Positions 49,793 through 58,921 of a DNA stretch of 64,000 nucleotides are shown here, piece after piece (position 1 is the stretch's first letter; each line of letters starts with the position of its first letter). Location: positions 81,490 through 145,489 of the forward strand of contig UEIF01000004.1 of assembly GCA_900468805.1 (NCBI GenBank), given 5' to 3'. This stretch comes from Hyphomicrobiales bacterium (GTDB lineage Bacteria > Pseudomonadota > Alphaproteobacteria > Rhizobiales > Rhizobiaceae). The position numbers were made by a program, and so were the translations under genes. The notes under the pieces are model-generated. The model did not search any database and was not told the origin of the DNA. It saw only the letters and a program-made list of their open reading frames with translations.

Positions 49793-49846
49793 GATGACCC
49801 CTGTTGGTTTGAAGATTTTCCGGAAACCCGTCTCTATGTTCTTGTT

Positions 49847-50767
49847 CTATCGCTCCGGTACGAAGGCTTTTCCAAGCGAAGCGGGCGTGTTGATCAACGT
49901 CGTGCGCCGATTATGAGAAATGATGATCAGAACCACAATAGTCGCGGCATAGGGCAGCATCGAGAGAAACTGCGAGGGAATGCCGAGACCAAAGGCCTGC
50001 GCGTGAAGCTGCAGGATCGTGACCGCTCCGAACAGGTAGCCGCCGGCAAAGACCCGCCACGGGCGCCAAGAGGCGAAAACGACGAGCGCAAGCGTAATCC
50101 AGCCGCGACCGGCCGACATGTTCTCCGCCCATTGCGGCGTATAGACCAGCGAGAGCTGCGCGCCGGCAAGACCAGCGCAGGCGCCGCCGAACATGACTGC
50201 CAGATAGCGCGTGCGAATGACATGAATGCCAAGCGCATGGGCGGAACCGTGACTGTCGCCGATCGCCCGAAGCTTGAGGCCGGCACGGCTACGGAACAGG
50301 AACCAGCTCACGCCGAAAACCAGCGCGATCGACAGGTAGAAGATGAAATCCTGCTTGAAGAGAACCGGGCCGATGACCGGAATATCGGACAGGATGGGAA
50401 CCACGATCTCCTCCAGCCGGATGCCCTGCACGCTGACATAGGCCTCGCCCAATTGGCCGGATAGACCGAGACCGAGAAGGGTCAGTGCGAGACCGGTTGC
50501 CACCTGGTTTGCCACCAGCGTCAGTGTCAGAAAGGCAAAGAGCAGCGAGAAAAGCGAGCCGGCGACAATCCCGCAGATGATTCCGACATAAGGCGATCCC
50601 GACATCTGCGCGCCGGCGAAAGCGGCGACCGCGCCCATGATCATCATGCCCTCGACGCCGAGGTTGAGGACGCCGGAGCGCTCCGTCACCAGTTCGCCGA
50701 GTGCTGCGATGACGAGCGGTGTCGAGGCCGTGATGACGGTCAGAAGAATGGCTTCGAAGATGCTCAT
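49847..50767 (-). CDS. ABC transporter permease (BMP/nucleoside type)
   Basis: 306 aa, about eight to nine helices. Family stretches LVTERSGVLNLGVEGMMIMGAV, GSAHALGIHVIRTRYLAVMFGG and ENMSAGRGWITLALVVFASW. The ATG overlaps the stop of the first permease by 4 bp (50764-50767). Second half of the heterodimeric channel. Confidence 0.92.
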   Translation of the reverse strand: MSIFEAILLTVITASTPLVIAALGELVTERSGVLNLGVEGMMIMGAVAAFAGAQMSGSPYVGIICGIVAGSLFSLLFAFLTLTLVANQVATGLALTLLGLGLSGQLGEAYVSVQGIRLEEIVVPILSDIPVIGPVLFKQDFIFYLSIALVFGVSWFLFRSRAGLKLRAIGDSHGSAHALGIHVIRTRYLAVMFGGACAGLAGAQLSLVYTPQWAENMSAGRGWITLALVVFASWRPWRVFAGGYLFGAVTILQLHAQAFGLGIPSQFLSMLPYAATIVVLIIISHNRRTTLINTPASLGKAFVPER

Positions 50768-51849
50768 GCCGCGCTACCCCTCACCCGCGACCAGGTGATG
50801 CGAATTTTGTAATAGATCAGCGTATCGCAGGAGAGCACGAAGAAGAGGATCAGCCCCTGGAAAACGCGGGTGACCTTGTCCGAGACGCCGATCGAAAGCT
50901 GTGCGGCCTCGCCACCGAGATAGGTCAGTGCCAGCACCAGCCCCGAAGCGACGACGCCAAGCGGATTGAGACGGCCGAGAAAGGCGACGATGATGGCGGT
51001 GAAACCGTAGCCCGGCGAGATCGCAGGCTGCAGGTGACCGATCGAGCCCGAGACTTCGCAAATGCCGGCAAGGCCGGCCAACGCGCCGGAGAAGAGGAAG
51101 CTGAACCAGATCATCTTCTTCGACGAGAAGCCTGCAAAACGCCCTGCCCGTTCCGACTGGCCAAGCACGACGACCTCGAAACCCTTCAGCGTGAAGCGCA
51201 TCATGAACCAGACGAGGACGGCCGCAACGATGGCGAAGATGAAACCCCAATGGGCACGCCCCGATTCCTCCCATATCGCCGGCACGATCGCTTCCGGCGC
51301 AAAGTCGCGGGAAACAGGGAAGTTGAACCCCTTCGGATCACGCCATGCGCCGCGTATCAGCCAATCGAGATAGAGCTGGGCAATGTAGACCAGCATCAGC
51401 GACGTCAGGATCTCGTTGGTATTGAAATGGGCCTTTAACAGCGCCGGAATGGCGGCAAACAGGGCGCCGCCGAGCGCGCCCAGGATCAGCATCAGCGGCA
51501 GCACAAGCGGCGAATGCCAATCGTAGAAGACGATCGGGATATAGGAGCCGGTGATCGCGCCGATGGTGAACTGGCCTTCGGCGCCGATGTTCCAATTGTT
51601 GGAGCGATAACAGACGGCAAGGCCGACGGCGATCAGGATCAGCGGGGCAGCCTTGATCGCCAGTTCGTGCAGTGACCAGACTTCCAGAAGCGGCTCGAGA
51701 AAGAAGGCGTCAAGCGCCTCGAGCGGATCCTTGCCGAGCATGGCGAACATGATGGCGCCAAATATCAGCGTCAGTACGAGAGCGAGAAGCGGTGAAACGA
51801 AGGCATAGAGTTTCGAGACCTGCGGGCGCTTTTCAAGCTCAATGCGCAT
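50764..51849 (-). CDS. ABC transporter permease (BMP/nucleoside type)
   Basis: 361 aa from the ATG at 51849 (GGAGG 7 nt upstream), which overlaps the ATPase stop by 11 bp; an open frame continues ten codons further up. About nine helices with CYRSNNWNIGAEGQFTIGAITG and SPGYGFTAIIVAFLGRLNP, the conserved NIGAEGQ pattern of nucleoside permeases. First permease of the operon. Confidence 0.9.
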   Translation of the reverse strand: MRIELEKRPQVSKLYAFVSPLLALVLTLIFGAIMFAMLGKDPLEALDAFFLEPLLEVWSLHELAIKAAPLILIAVGLAVCYRSNNWNIGAEGQFTIGAITGSYIPIVFYDWHSPLVLPLMLILGALGGALFAAIPALLKAHFNTNEILTSLMLVYIAQLYLDWLIRGAWRDPKGFNFPVSRDFAPEAIVPAIWEESGRAHWGFIFAIVAAVLVWFMMRFTLKGFEVVVLGQSERAGRFAGFSSKKMIWFSFLFSGALAGLAGICEVSGSIGHLQPAISPGYGFTAIIVAFLGRLNPLGVVASGLVLALTYLGGEAAQLSIGVSDKVTRVFQGLILFFVLSCDTLIYYKIRITWSRVRGSAA

Positions 51850-53407
51850 GAGCAGCCTCCGCGCCATGCGTGTTTTCATGCAGGCCGCCCATCAGCAGAC
51901 CGATCTTTTCGCGCGTCAGGTCACCGGCCGGATAGGGCTTGGAAAGACGTCCCTCGGAAATGACGGCGATGTCGGTCGCCACCTCGAAGATCTCGTCGAG
52001 ATCCTGGCTGATGACGACGACGGCAGAACCGGCTTTTGCAAGATCGACGAGAGCCTGGCGAATACGGCTTGCGGCACCTGCGTCCACGCCCCATGTCGGC
52101 TGGTTGACGACGAGGACAGCCGGTTGGCGATCAAGCTCGCGGCCGACGATGAATTTCTGCAGATTGCCGCCGGAGAGCGAACCTGCGGCGGGATCATCGC
52201 CGCTCTTGCGGACATCCATGACCTCCGAAATGCGCCGGGCGGCGGATTTCACCGCGCCGTGGCGGATGATGCCGAGGAGACCGAGGAAGGCTTTGCGGTC
52301 CGACTGGCTGCGGGCCAGCACCAGGTTGTCGGAGAGCTTCATGGCGGAGACGGCCGCATGTCCGTGCCGCTCCTCGGGCACGAAGCCGGCGCCGAGCAGC
52401 CGGCGGGCGGTGATGCCCTGAGTACCGACGGGTTTCTTTCTAATAATGATCGCTTCGGCAGACGAGACTGGATATTCGCCTGACAGCGCATCGAAAAGCT
52501 CGCTTTGTCCATTGCCGGCCACACCGGCGATTGCGAGGATTTCTCCCGAGCAAACGGCCAGAGAGACATTGCGTAGCGGCATGGCAAAGGGTGTGCGCGC
52601 GGAGACGGAGAGGTTCGAGACGGCAAGCTGCACCTCGCCCTTGTCGTTACGCTCAGGATGGGTAACGGCAGCCACCTCGCTGCCGACCATCATGCGGGCG
52701 AGAGAAGCGGGCGTCTCCTGCTTGGGATCGCAAGCACCGGTTACGCGGCCGTGGCGGAGCACGGTGGCGCGATCGCAGATGCGCTGCACCTCTTCCAGGC
52801 GATGACTGATATAGAGAACGGAGCGACCCTCGGCGCGCAGCTTGAAGAGGGTTTCGAAGAGCTTGTCGGCCTCCTGCGGCGTCAGCACCGATGTCGGCTC
52901 GTCCAGGATGATGAGCTTCGGGTTCTGCAGCAGCGCGCGGACGATTTCAATGCGCTGGCGCTCGCCGACCGAGAGATCGGCGACATGCGCATGCGGGTCG
53001 AGCGGCAGGCCATAGGCCTCAGACAGCGCCCTCGCCTCCTCGGCGATCCTGCCGATCGGAATGCTGTCCTCAAGAGAAAGCGCGATGTTTTCGGCAACGG
53101 TCAGTGCCTCGAACAGCGAGAAATGCTGGAAGACCATGCCGATGCCAAGCTTGCGGGCCTCGCCCGGCGAGGTGATCGTGACCGGCCTGCCCTCCCAGAG
53201 GATCTGCCCGTCCGTCGGCTCCAGAACGCCGAAGAGCATCTTGACGAGTGTGGATTTGCCTGCGCCATTTTCGCCGAGAAGCGCATGAATTTCGCCCGGC
53301 GCTATATCGAGAGCGATTTCATTGCATGCGGCAAAGCTACCGAATAATTTCGTGAGCTTCTGGACCGATAACAACGCACCGGAAGCCGGCACATTCAATG
53401 GCGACAC
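51839..53407 (-). CDS. ABC transporter ATPase (BMP/nucleoside type, two ABC domains)
   Basis: 522 aa with a GTG start. First domain: Walker A GENGAGKSTLVK (residues 46-57), signature DLSVGERQRIEIVRALL, Walker B LIILDEPTSVLT. Second domain: degenerate Walker A GVAGNGQSELFDALSG, SLSGGNLQKFIVGREL and VVNQPTWGVDAGA, where the catalytic Glu is replaced by Gln, as in other members. One ATP site is therefore probably structural. 39 bp after the quinone oxidoreductase gene, so read-through from pcsA is possible. Confidence 0.92.
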   Translation of the reverse strand: MSPLNVPASGALLSVQKLTKLFGSFAACNEIALDIAPGEIHALLGENGAGKSTLVKMLFGVLEPTDGQILWEGRPVTITSPGEARKLGIGMVFQHFSLFEALTVAENIALSLEDSIPIGRIAEEARALSEAYGLPLDPHAHVADLSVGERQRIEIVRALLQNPKLIILDEPTSVLTPQEADKLFETLFKLRAEGRSVLYISHRLEEVQRICDRATVLRHGRVTGACDPKQETPASLARMMVGSEVAAVTHPERNDKGEVQLAVSNLSVSARTPFAMPLRNVSLAVCSGEILAIAGVAGNGQSELFDALSGEYPVSSAEAIIIRKKPVGTQGITARRLLGAGFVPEERHGHAAVSAMKLSDNLVLARSQSDRKAFLGLLGIIRHGAVKSAARRISEVMDVRKSGDDPAAGSLSGGNLQKFIVGRELDRQPAVLVVNQPTWGVDAGAASRIRQALVDLAKAGSAVVVISQDLDEIFEVATDIAVISEGRLSKPYPAGDLTREKIGLLMGGLHENTHGAEAAHAH

Positions 53408-53446
53408 GTTCCCCTCATTTCTTCTGCCGATCGGTCCGTTTGGATC

Positions 53447-54427
53447 TCATGGAATCAGCAGTGTCGTTCCGGTTGTTTTTCTTGTTTCCAGATCCGTGTG
53501 GGCCCGCCCAACCTCACGCAGCGGATAGGTTTGGTTGATATTGATACGCACTTTGTTGCCCTGCACAACATCAAATAGATTGTTTGCACAATCGGTGAGT
53601 TCCCGACGCGTGGCAATATATGTGAAGAGCGTGGGGCGCGTGGCATAGAGCGAGCCCCTTTGGGCGAGATGCGCCATCGTAAAGTTCTCAATCGCGCCAG
53701 AGGATTGGCCGAAGGATGCAAAGAGACCTCGCGGCTTCAGACAATCCAGCGATTGCGGGAAAGTATCGCGGCCGATCGAGTCATAGACCACGTCGACACC
53801 CTTGCCGCCGGTGATTTCCCGCACGCGCTCGGCGAAGTTCTCGGTCTTGTAGTTGATGACATGGTCATAGCCGTGGTCGAGTGCCAGCCGGACTTTGTCG
53901 GCGGAGCCTGCCGTGCCGATGACAGTTGCCCCGAGCGCTTTTGCCCACTGGCCGGCAATCAAGCCGACGCCTCCGGCTGCGGCATGAAACAGCAGAACGG
54001 TCTGGGGGCCGACCTTGAAGGTGCGGTTCAGGAGATACTCGGCCGTCATACCCTTCAGCATCATGGCAGCCGCCGTTTCCAGGCTGATGCCGTCGGGCAC
54101 CTTTACCAGATGTTTCGTCTCAATATTGCGTTCGGCGCTATAGGCGCCATCGGCGCTGGCGTAGGCGACGCGGTCGCCGACGGCGAAATCGCTGGCGCCA
54201 GGGCCAGTGGCGGTGACAACGCCGGCGCCCTCCTTGCCGGTCACGAAGGGCAGATGTGGTGCCTTGTAGGTGCCGTCGCGAAAATAGACGTCGATGAAAT
54301 TCAGGCCGATGGCATCCTGGCGGATCTGCACCTGACCCTCAGAAGGCGGCGGCAGATCGATATCGACATAGTCGAAAACCTCAGGGCCACCGTTTCTGGA
54401 AAAAGAAACCGCCTTCGTCTTTGCCAT
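53447..54427 (-). CDS. qor: Zinc-free quinone oxidoreductase (Qor-like MDR)
   Basis: 326 aa from MAKTKAVSF (GAGGTAAG upstream); the longer frame to 54478 lacks a ribosome site. NADPH-dependent one- or two-electron reduction of quinones. Family pattern: GNPHDVLV-like entry replaced by GLNFIDVYFRDGTYKAPHLP, nucleotide loop HAAAGGVGLIAGQWAKALGA and GADHVINYK-type DHVINYKTENFAERV. No zinc ligands. 10 bp after pcsA. Confidence 0.88.
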   Translation of the reverse strand: MAKTKAVSFSRNGGPEVFDYVDIDLPPPSEGQVQIRQDAIGLNFIDVYFRDGTYKAPHLPFVTGKEGAGVVTATGPGASDFAVGDRVAYASADGAYSAERNIETKHLVKVPDGISLETAAAMMLKGMTAEYLLNRTFKVGPQTVLLFHAAAGGVGLIAGQWAKALGATVIGTAGSADKVRLALDHGYDHVINYKTENFAERVREITGGKGVDVVYDSIGRDTFPQSLDCLKPRGLFASFGQSSGAIENFTMAHLAQRGSLYATRPTLFTYIATRRELTDCANNLFDVVQGNKVRININQTYPLREVGRAHTDLETRKTTGTTLLIP

Positions 54428-54437
54428 GCTGCTTACC

Positions 54438-55163
54438 TCACTTGCGTCCAAGCGCCGGGAAGAATTGGAGCACCCCACCGATGACGTAAAGGTAGATGCC
54501 GCTCACGATGAAGAGAACGACCGCCCATTGCGGCATGTCGAAATGCCTCAGCAGCGAATAGGCGCCAAGCGCCGACCACAGCAGAAAGATGCCGAGGTTC
54601 AGTGGGCGCAGGCGCTGGACGCGCACGGGATGCAGGAAATTGATCGGCAAAAAGGTCAGGATCACGGAAACGGTGACGACGATAAAGGCCGTCGTCTCGC
54701 TCGCATGCATCACGAAGAGTGTGAAGACCACCATGTTCCAGACGACGGGGAACCCGGAGAAGAAATACTCCTCTGTCTTCATGCCCATATCGGCGTAATA
54801 GATGGCGCTCGACACGACGATCATGCCGGCGGCGGCAAAAGACCAGGGCTCGCCGATCATGCCGCTCTGATAGAGCGCGAAGGCCGGCAGCAGCACATAG
54901 GTCACGTAGTCGATGATATTGTCGAGCGTATCGCCCGACCAGTTGGGCAGGACTTCCTTGACACGCACCTTGCGGGCGATCGGCCCGTCGATACCATCGA
55001 CCAGGAGCGCAAGCCCCAGCCACCAGAACATGTCGACGAAACGGTGCTCGGCGGCGGCGACTACACCGAGAAATGCCAGAAAAGAACCGGAGGCCGTCAG
55101 GATATGGACGGAAAATGCGCGCATTTCCGCGTAAGGAACGCGCTTGTAATTGAAAATCTTCAT
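54438..55163 (-). CDS. pcsA: Phosphatidylcholine synthase (Pcs)
   Basis: Condenses choline with CDP-diacylglycerol to phosphatidylcholine, in the inner membrane; a route typical of rhizobia and brucellae. 241 aa from MKIFNYKRVPYAEMRAFSVH, the published rhizobial length. The modified CDP-alcohol transferase motif DG-x2-AR-x12-G-x3-D-x3-D reads DGPIAR at its start and GDTLDNIID at its end. About seven to eight helices. The longer frame to 55226 has no homology in its first 21 residues. Confidence 0.96.
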   Translation of the reverse strand: MKIFNYKRVPYAEMRAFSVHILTASGSFLAFLGVVAAAEHRFVDMFWWLGLALLVDGIDGPIARKVRVKEVLPNWSGDTLDNIIDYVTYVLLPAFALYQSGMIGEPWSFAAAGMIVVSSAIYYADMGMKTEEYFFSGFPVVWNMVVFTLFVMHASETTAFIVVTVSVILTFLPINFLHPVRVQRLRPLNLGIFLLWSALGAYSLLRHFDMPQWAVVLFIVSGIYLYVIGGVLQFFPALGRK

Positions 55164-55409
55164 GTTCCCCCGTACTACCTGTCGCGCCCGCGCCGCGGCG
55201 GGCGTCGTTTTTTGCCTAATATGCATCCTTTGAATAGCTTAGCCAGCGCAAAAGCGACAGTTCGCCACAGGCGGTGAATCCTGACCGTGACATGCATATT
55301 TCGCTCCCCAGCCATGCGATGGAATGGATTGCCTTTAATTTAGCGGGGTTTTGTAATATCTGCCTCGCATGCCGATGATTATCCTGCGAACGACGAGCCC
55401 GATATCGAA
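55164..55409. other. Divergent promoter region of pcsA and fpr
   Basis: 246 bp without a gene. On the pcsA side there is a GC-rich inverted repeat (CGCCCGC... at 55185-55205), which would form a leader hairpin near the pcsA start. I see no known operator such as a RirA, Irr or LexA site. Confidence 0.4.
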
Positions 55410-56222
55410 ATGAACGCTCCTGCAAAGACCGAAGAATTCGCTTCCGCTATCCCTGCCGGCGTCTATGCCGAGACGGTGCTGAGTGTGACGCATTACACCG
55501 ACCGGCTTTTCCGCTTCACGATGACCCGGCCGGATGGCTTCCGTTTCCGTTCTGGCGAGTTCGCGATGATCGGCCTCATGGTCGACGGCAAACCGGTCTT
55601 CCGCGCCTACTCGATCGCGAGCCCCGCCTGGGCCGAAGAGCTGGAATTCTTTTCCATCAAGGTGCCGGACGGTCCGCTGACTTCGCATCTGCAGCTCATC
55701 AAGCCGGGCGACCAGGTGCTGATGCGCAAAAAGCCGACGGGTACGCTGGTTCTCGATGCGCTGACCCCGGGCAAGCGCCTTTACATGTTCTCCACCGGCA
55801 CCGGCATCGCACCTTTTGCGAGCCTCATCCGCGATCCGGAAACCTATGAGAAGTTCGACGAGGTCATCCTTACTCATACGACGCGCGAGATTTCCGAGCT
55901 GAAATACGGCTTCGACCTCGTGCACGAGATCCAGAACGACGAGCTCCTCAAGGAAGTCGTCGGCGACAAGCTGCGCCACTATGCGACCGTCACGCGCGAA
56001 GATTTCGAATATCGCGGCCGCATCACCGACCTGATTTCCTCGGGCAAGCTCTTCACCGATCTCGGCGTGCCGCCGATCGATCCGGCTGTTGACCGCGGCA
56101 TGATCTGCGGTTCGTCGGCCATGCTGAAGGACACGAAGGAGCTTCTGGAGAAGGCCGGTCTTGACGAAGGCGCCAACAGCAAGCCCGCAGAATTCGTCAT
56201 CGAACGGGCCTTCGTCGGCTGA
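55410..56222 (+). CDS. fpr: Ferredoxin-NADP(+) reductase
   Basis: Transfers electrons between NADPH and ferredoxin/flavodoxin; FAD protein. 270 aa. FAD-binding RAYSIASPAW at residues 71-80, NADP-binding FSTGTGIAPFASLIRDPETY, GMICGSSAMLKDTKELLEK, and the C-terminal tail ERAFVG typical of the bacterial short-tail class. Ribosome site weak. Not co-directional with pcsA; divergent. Confidence 0.95.
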   Translation: MNAPAKTEEFASAIPAGVYAETVLSVTHYTDRLFRFTMTRPDGFRFRSGEFAMIGLMVDGKPVFRAYSIASPAWAEELEFFSIKVPDGPLTSHLQLIKPGDQVLMRKKPTGTLVLDALTPGKRLYMFSTGTGIAPFASLIRDPETYEKFDEVILTHTTREISELKYGFDLVHEIQNDELLKEVVGDKLRHYATVTREDFEYRGRITDLISSGKLFTDLGVPPIDPAVDRGMICGSSAMLKDTKELLEKAGLDEGANSKPAEFVIERAFVG

Positions 56223-56245
56223 GGCCACGGTATAGATTTCACTGC

Positions 56246-56277
56246 AACGGCTCCGGAAACGGGGCCGTTTCTATTTC
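56246..56277 (+). terminator. Rho-independent terminator of fpr
   Basis: Stem AACGGCTCC (56246-56254) / GGGGCCGTT (56261-56269) with one T-G pair and loop GGAAAC, then TTTCTATTT. It reaches into the last codons of the convergent gntR gene. Confidence 0.78.
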
Positions 56278-56885
56278 TGGCTCAGATAATCGATCAAATC
56301 GACCATTGCCTCGCGCGCCTGCTCGACCTCGCCCTGATGAATGGACCTGATGACCGCGACGTGGAGAAAGATGGATCGATCCATGCGATCCGGATTGGCG
56401 GTCGAATACCAGAGGCGACGGGAGTGGGTCTGGACCGGCCCCAGCGCGGCGATCATGAAGCTGTTCGGGCAGGCAGCCTCGAGGATCTCGTCAAAGGCTT
56501 TGTCGGCGGCGAAAAAACCCGCCAGATCGCCACGGACAGCGCATTCTTCCATCGCACGGGCGCAGGTAACAAGCCGTCCTCTCTGCTCCTCATTGGCAGC
56601 ATCGGCGACAAGAGCCGCCGCAACCGGCTCCAACTTGCGGCGCACCTGCATGACATTGGCGTGGTCTTCAGCGTGAATTTCGGCAACCTGCAGGCCGACG
56701 CGCGGCTTCACCACAATCAGACCCTGCCAGGCAAGTTTCTGGATCGCTTCGCGTACCGGCGTGCGGCCATGGCCTGCAAGATCGATAAGCTGCTTTTCCG
56801 TCACCAACGCACCAGGTGCCAAAGCCAGCGTCACGATGGCGTGCTCCAGGGCTAGGTAGGCGAGATGGCTTAGAGATTCCTGCAT
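56271..56885 (-). CDS. GntR-family regulator with FCD domain
   Basis: 204 aa, short but complete. HTH about residues 10-65: ALVTEKQLIDLAGHGRTPVREAIQKLAWQGLI; FCD ligand domain from 75 on with RRKLEPVAAALVADAA, DKAFDEILEAACPN and HVAVIRSIHQGE. It likely represses its own gene through twin palindromes 18 and 64 bp upstream. Convergent with fpr; no target gene is obvious beside it. Confidence 0.88.
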   Translation of the reverse strand: MQESLSHLAYLALEHAIVTLALAPGALVTEKQLIDLAGHGRTPVREAIQKLAWQGLIVVKPRVGLQVAEIHAEDHANVMQVRRKLEPVAAALVADAANEEQRGRLVTCARAMEECAVRGDLAGFFAADKAFDEILEAACPNSFMIAALGPVQTHSRRLWYSTANPDRMDRSIFLHVAVIRSIHQGEVEQAREAMVDLIDYLSQK

Positions 56886-56902
56886 ACGGGCGAATCCGAG
56901 TC

Positions 56903-56958
56903 TGATATATCAATACTGGCACGCTTAGGTGCTAAAGACAAGTTTTCGTGATATATCA
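56903..56958. promoter_or_regulatory. Twin TGATATATCA operators of the FCD regulator
   Basis: Perfect 10-bp palindromes TGATATATCA occur at 56903-56912 and 56949-56958, 46 bp centre to centre. Both are followed by A. They lie 18 and 64 bp before the gntR ATG on the minus strand. The form matches sites used by many FCD-type GntR proteins. Autoregulation is inferred. Confidence 0.65.
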
Positions 56959-57000
56959 AAGCCATGCGGTGTGCGAGAAGAGCACTCCCAATCGTGCCAC

Positions 57001-58203
57001 TTATTCGTGGCGCAAGGCCTCGATCGGATTGAGCTGTGCAGCTCGCCTCGCCGGGAAGAAGCCGAAGATCATGCCGATTGCCGCCGAGAAGACGAAGGCG
57101 ATGAAGATGATGAGCGGGCTGACCACGAAGGGCACATTGAGGAAGCTGACCGTACCGTATGCAAGCGTCAGGCCGAGCATGATGCCGGCGATACCGCCAA
57201 ACAGCGACAGGGCGACGGCTTCGACGAGGAATTGCGTCAGCACCTGATTTTCAAGCGCGCCGATGGCAAGGCGAATGCCGATCTCGCGGGTGCGCTCCGT
57301 TACCGACACCAGCATGATATTCATGATGCCGATGCCGCCGACGAGCAGGCTGACGGCGGCGACTGCGCCAAGCAGGCCCGTCAGCAGCGTTGTCGTGCCG
57401 GTCATGGCTTCGGCGATCTGCGTCATGTCATTGACGTTGAAATCATCCTGGCGGCCGGGGATGATCTTGCGGCGCTCACGCAGCAGGTTCTCGACATCCG
57501 CCTGCACCTTCGATGTCGAGACGCCGTCACGCGCCGATATGAGGATCGTGGGTACGTTTGAGCTGCCGCTGATGCGGCGCTGGAACACCTTGACCGGCAT
57601 GATGACGGCATCGTCCTGGTCGTTGCCCATGCCGGACTGACCGCGCTTTGCCAGGACGCCGATAACAGGGCAGGAAACCTTGCCGACACGGATCACCTGG
57701 CCGGTTGGGTCGGCGGCGCCAAACAGTTGCTCACGCACGGTCTCGCCGATGATGCAGCGCGACTGACCGCGCTCTTCGGCCGGCGTGAATTCACGACCGA
57801 GCGCCAGATCCCAGTCCTGCGCGACGAAATAGTCGTTGGTCGTACCGTAGACGGTGGTCGAATGGTTCTGGCCGCCGAAAATAACGGTCGCCGTCGACTG
57901 GTTGGACGGCGCCACCGCCCGCAACCCAGGCACCTGATCGCGGATCGCTTCGACATCCTTCAACGAGAAGCGCCGGGCCTCGGAACTGGCGCGGCCAGGG
58001 CCGAACTGACCGGGACGCACGAAGAGCATATTGGTGCCGAGGCGCGAAAGCTCGGTCGAAACCTGCGCCGTCGTACCATTGCCGATGGTGACGAGCGCGA
58101 TGACGGCGGCGACGCCGATGACGACGCCAAGCACTGTGAGGAAGGAGCGCAGCAGATTGCGGCTTATGGCGCGCAGCGCCAGCTTCAGCGTTTCAAAGAA
58201 CAT
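57001..58203 (-). CDS. MacB-like ABC transporter permease
   Basis: 400 aa from [21 protein letters not shown] (GGAGGGCGG upstream); the frame runs on to 58296 inside the ATPase gene. Four membrane helices: one N-terminal and three C-terminal, around a large periplasmic domain (about residues 50-270). FtsX-type motif MNIMLVSVTERTREIGIRLA is present. Partner of the ATPase and adaptor directly upstream; exports macrolide-, peptide- or lipid-like substrates in relatives; substrate unknown here. Confidence 0.9.
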   Translation of the reverse strand: MFFETLKLALRAISRNLLRSFLTVLGVVIGVAAVIALVTIGNGTTAQVSTELSRLGTNMLFVRPGQFGPGRASSEARRFSLKDVEAIRDQVPGLRAVAPSNQSTATVIFGGQNHSTTVYGTTNDYFVAQDWDLALGREFTPAEERGQSRCIIGETVREQLFGAADPTGQVIRVGKVSCPVIGVLAKRGQSGMGNDQDDAVIMPVKVFQRRISGSSNVPTILISARDGVSTSKVQADVENLLRERRKIIPGRQDDFNVNDMTQIAEAMTGTTTLLTGLLGAVAAVSLLVGGIGIMNIMLVSVTERTREIGIRLAIGALENQVLTQFLVEAVALSLFGGIAGIMLGLTLAYGTVSFLNVPFVVSPLIIFIAFVFSAAIGMIFGFFPARRAAQLNPIEALRHE

Positions 58204-58912
58204 GTTCCGCCCTCCGCTGATGCTCGACCTCTGTTTCCAGCTTGCCGTCGACGAAACGCAGCAGGCGTCCCGCATAGGCGGCGATGTCGGGTTCATGCGT
58301 GACCATGACGATGGTGATGCCCTGTTCGCGGTTCAGCCGCGTCATCAGATCCATGATCTCCATGCTGGTCTTGGTGTCGAGGTTGCCGGTTGGCTCGTCG
58401 GCAAGCAGCAGCGCTGGTTCGGTGACGATGGCGCGGGCGATCGCCACACGCTGCTGCTGACCACCGGAGAGTTCCTGCGTCTTGTGATGCTCCCTGCCCG
58501 ACAGGCCGACAAGGCCGAGCGCTTCCCTCGCCCGCCTGCGCCGCTCGCCAACCGCCATGCCGCGATAGATCAGCGGCAGTTCGACATTCTCCACGGCGGA
58601 GGTACGCGACAGGAGATTGAAGCCCTGGAAGACGAAGCCCAGCATATGGCGGCGCAGAAGCGTCAACTGGCCGCGATCGAAGCCACCCGTCGAAATGCCC
58701 TGGAAGACATAGTCGCCCGATGTCGGTACATCGAGGCAGCCGAGGATATTCATCGCCGTCGACTTTCCGGAGCCGGACGGTCCCATGATCGCGACGAATT
58801 CATGCGCTCGGATCGAAAGATCCACGCGGTCGAGCGCACGGATGGCCGCAGCGCCCTCGCCATAGATTTTCGAGACTTGCCTGAATTCGAGAAGCGGCGG
58901 GCGTTCCATCAT
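58193..58912 (-). CDS. MacB-type ABC transporter ATPase (LolD-like)
   Basis: 239 aa. Walker [19 protein letters not shown] (residues 44-61), [21 protein letters not shown], signature [17 protein letters not shown], Walker [15 protein letters not shown]-loop VTHEP. Separate from its permease, unlike E. coli MacB, in which both are one chain. Overlaps the permease start by 11 bp and follows the adaptor by 9 bp. Confidence 0.92.
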   Translation of the reverse strand: MMERPPLLEFRQVSKIYGEGAAAIRALDRVDLSIRAHEFVAIMGPSGSGKSTAMNILGCLDVPTSGDYVFQGISTGGFDRGQLTLLRRHMLGFVFQGFNLLSRTSAVENVELPLIYRGMAVGERRRRAREALGLVGLSGREHHKTQELSGGQQQRVAIARAIVTEPALLLADEPTGNLDTKTSMEIMDLMTRLNREQGITIVMVTHEPDIAAYAGRLLRFVDGKLETEVEHQRRAEHVL

Positions 58913-58921
58913 CGGCTCCCG

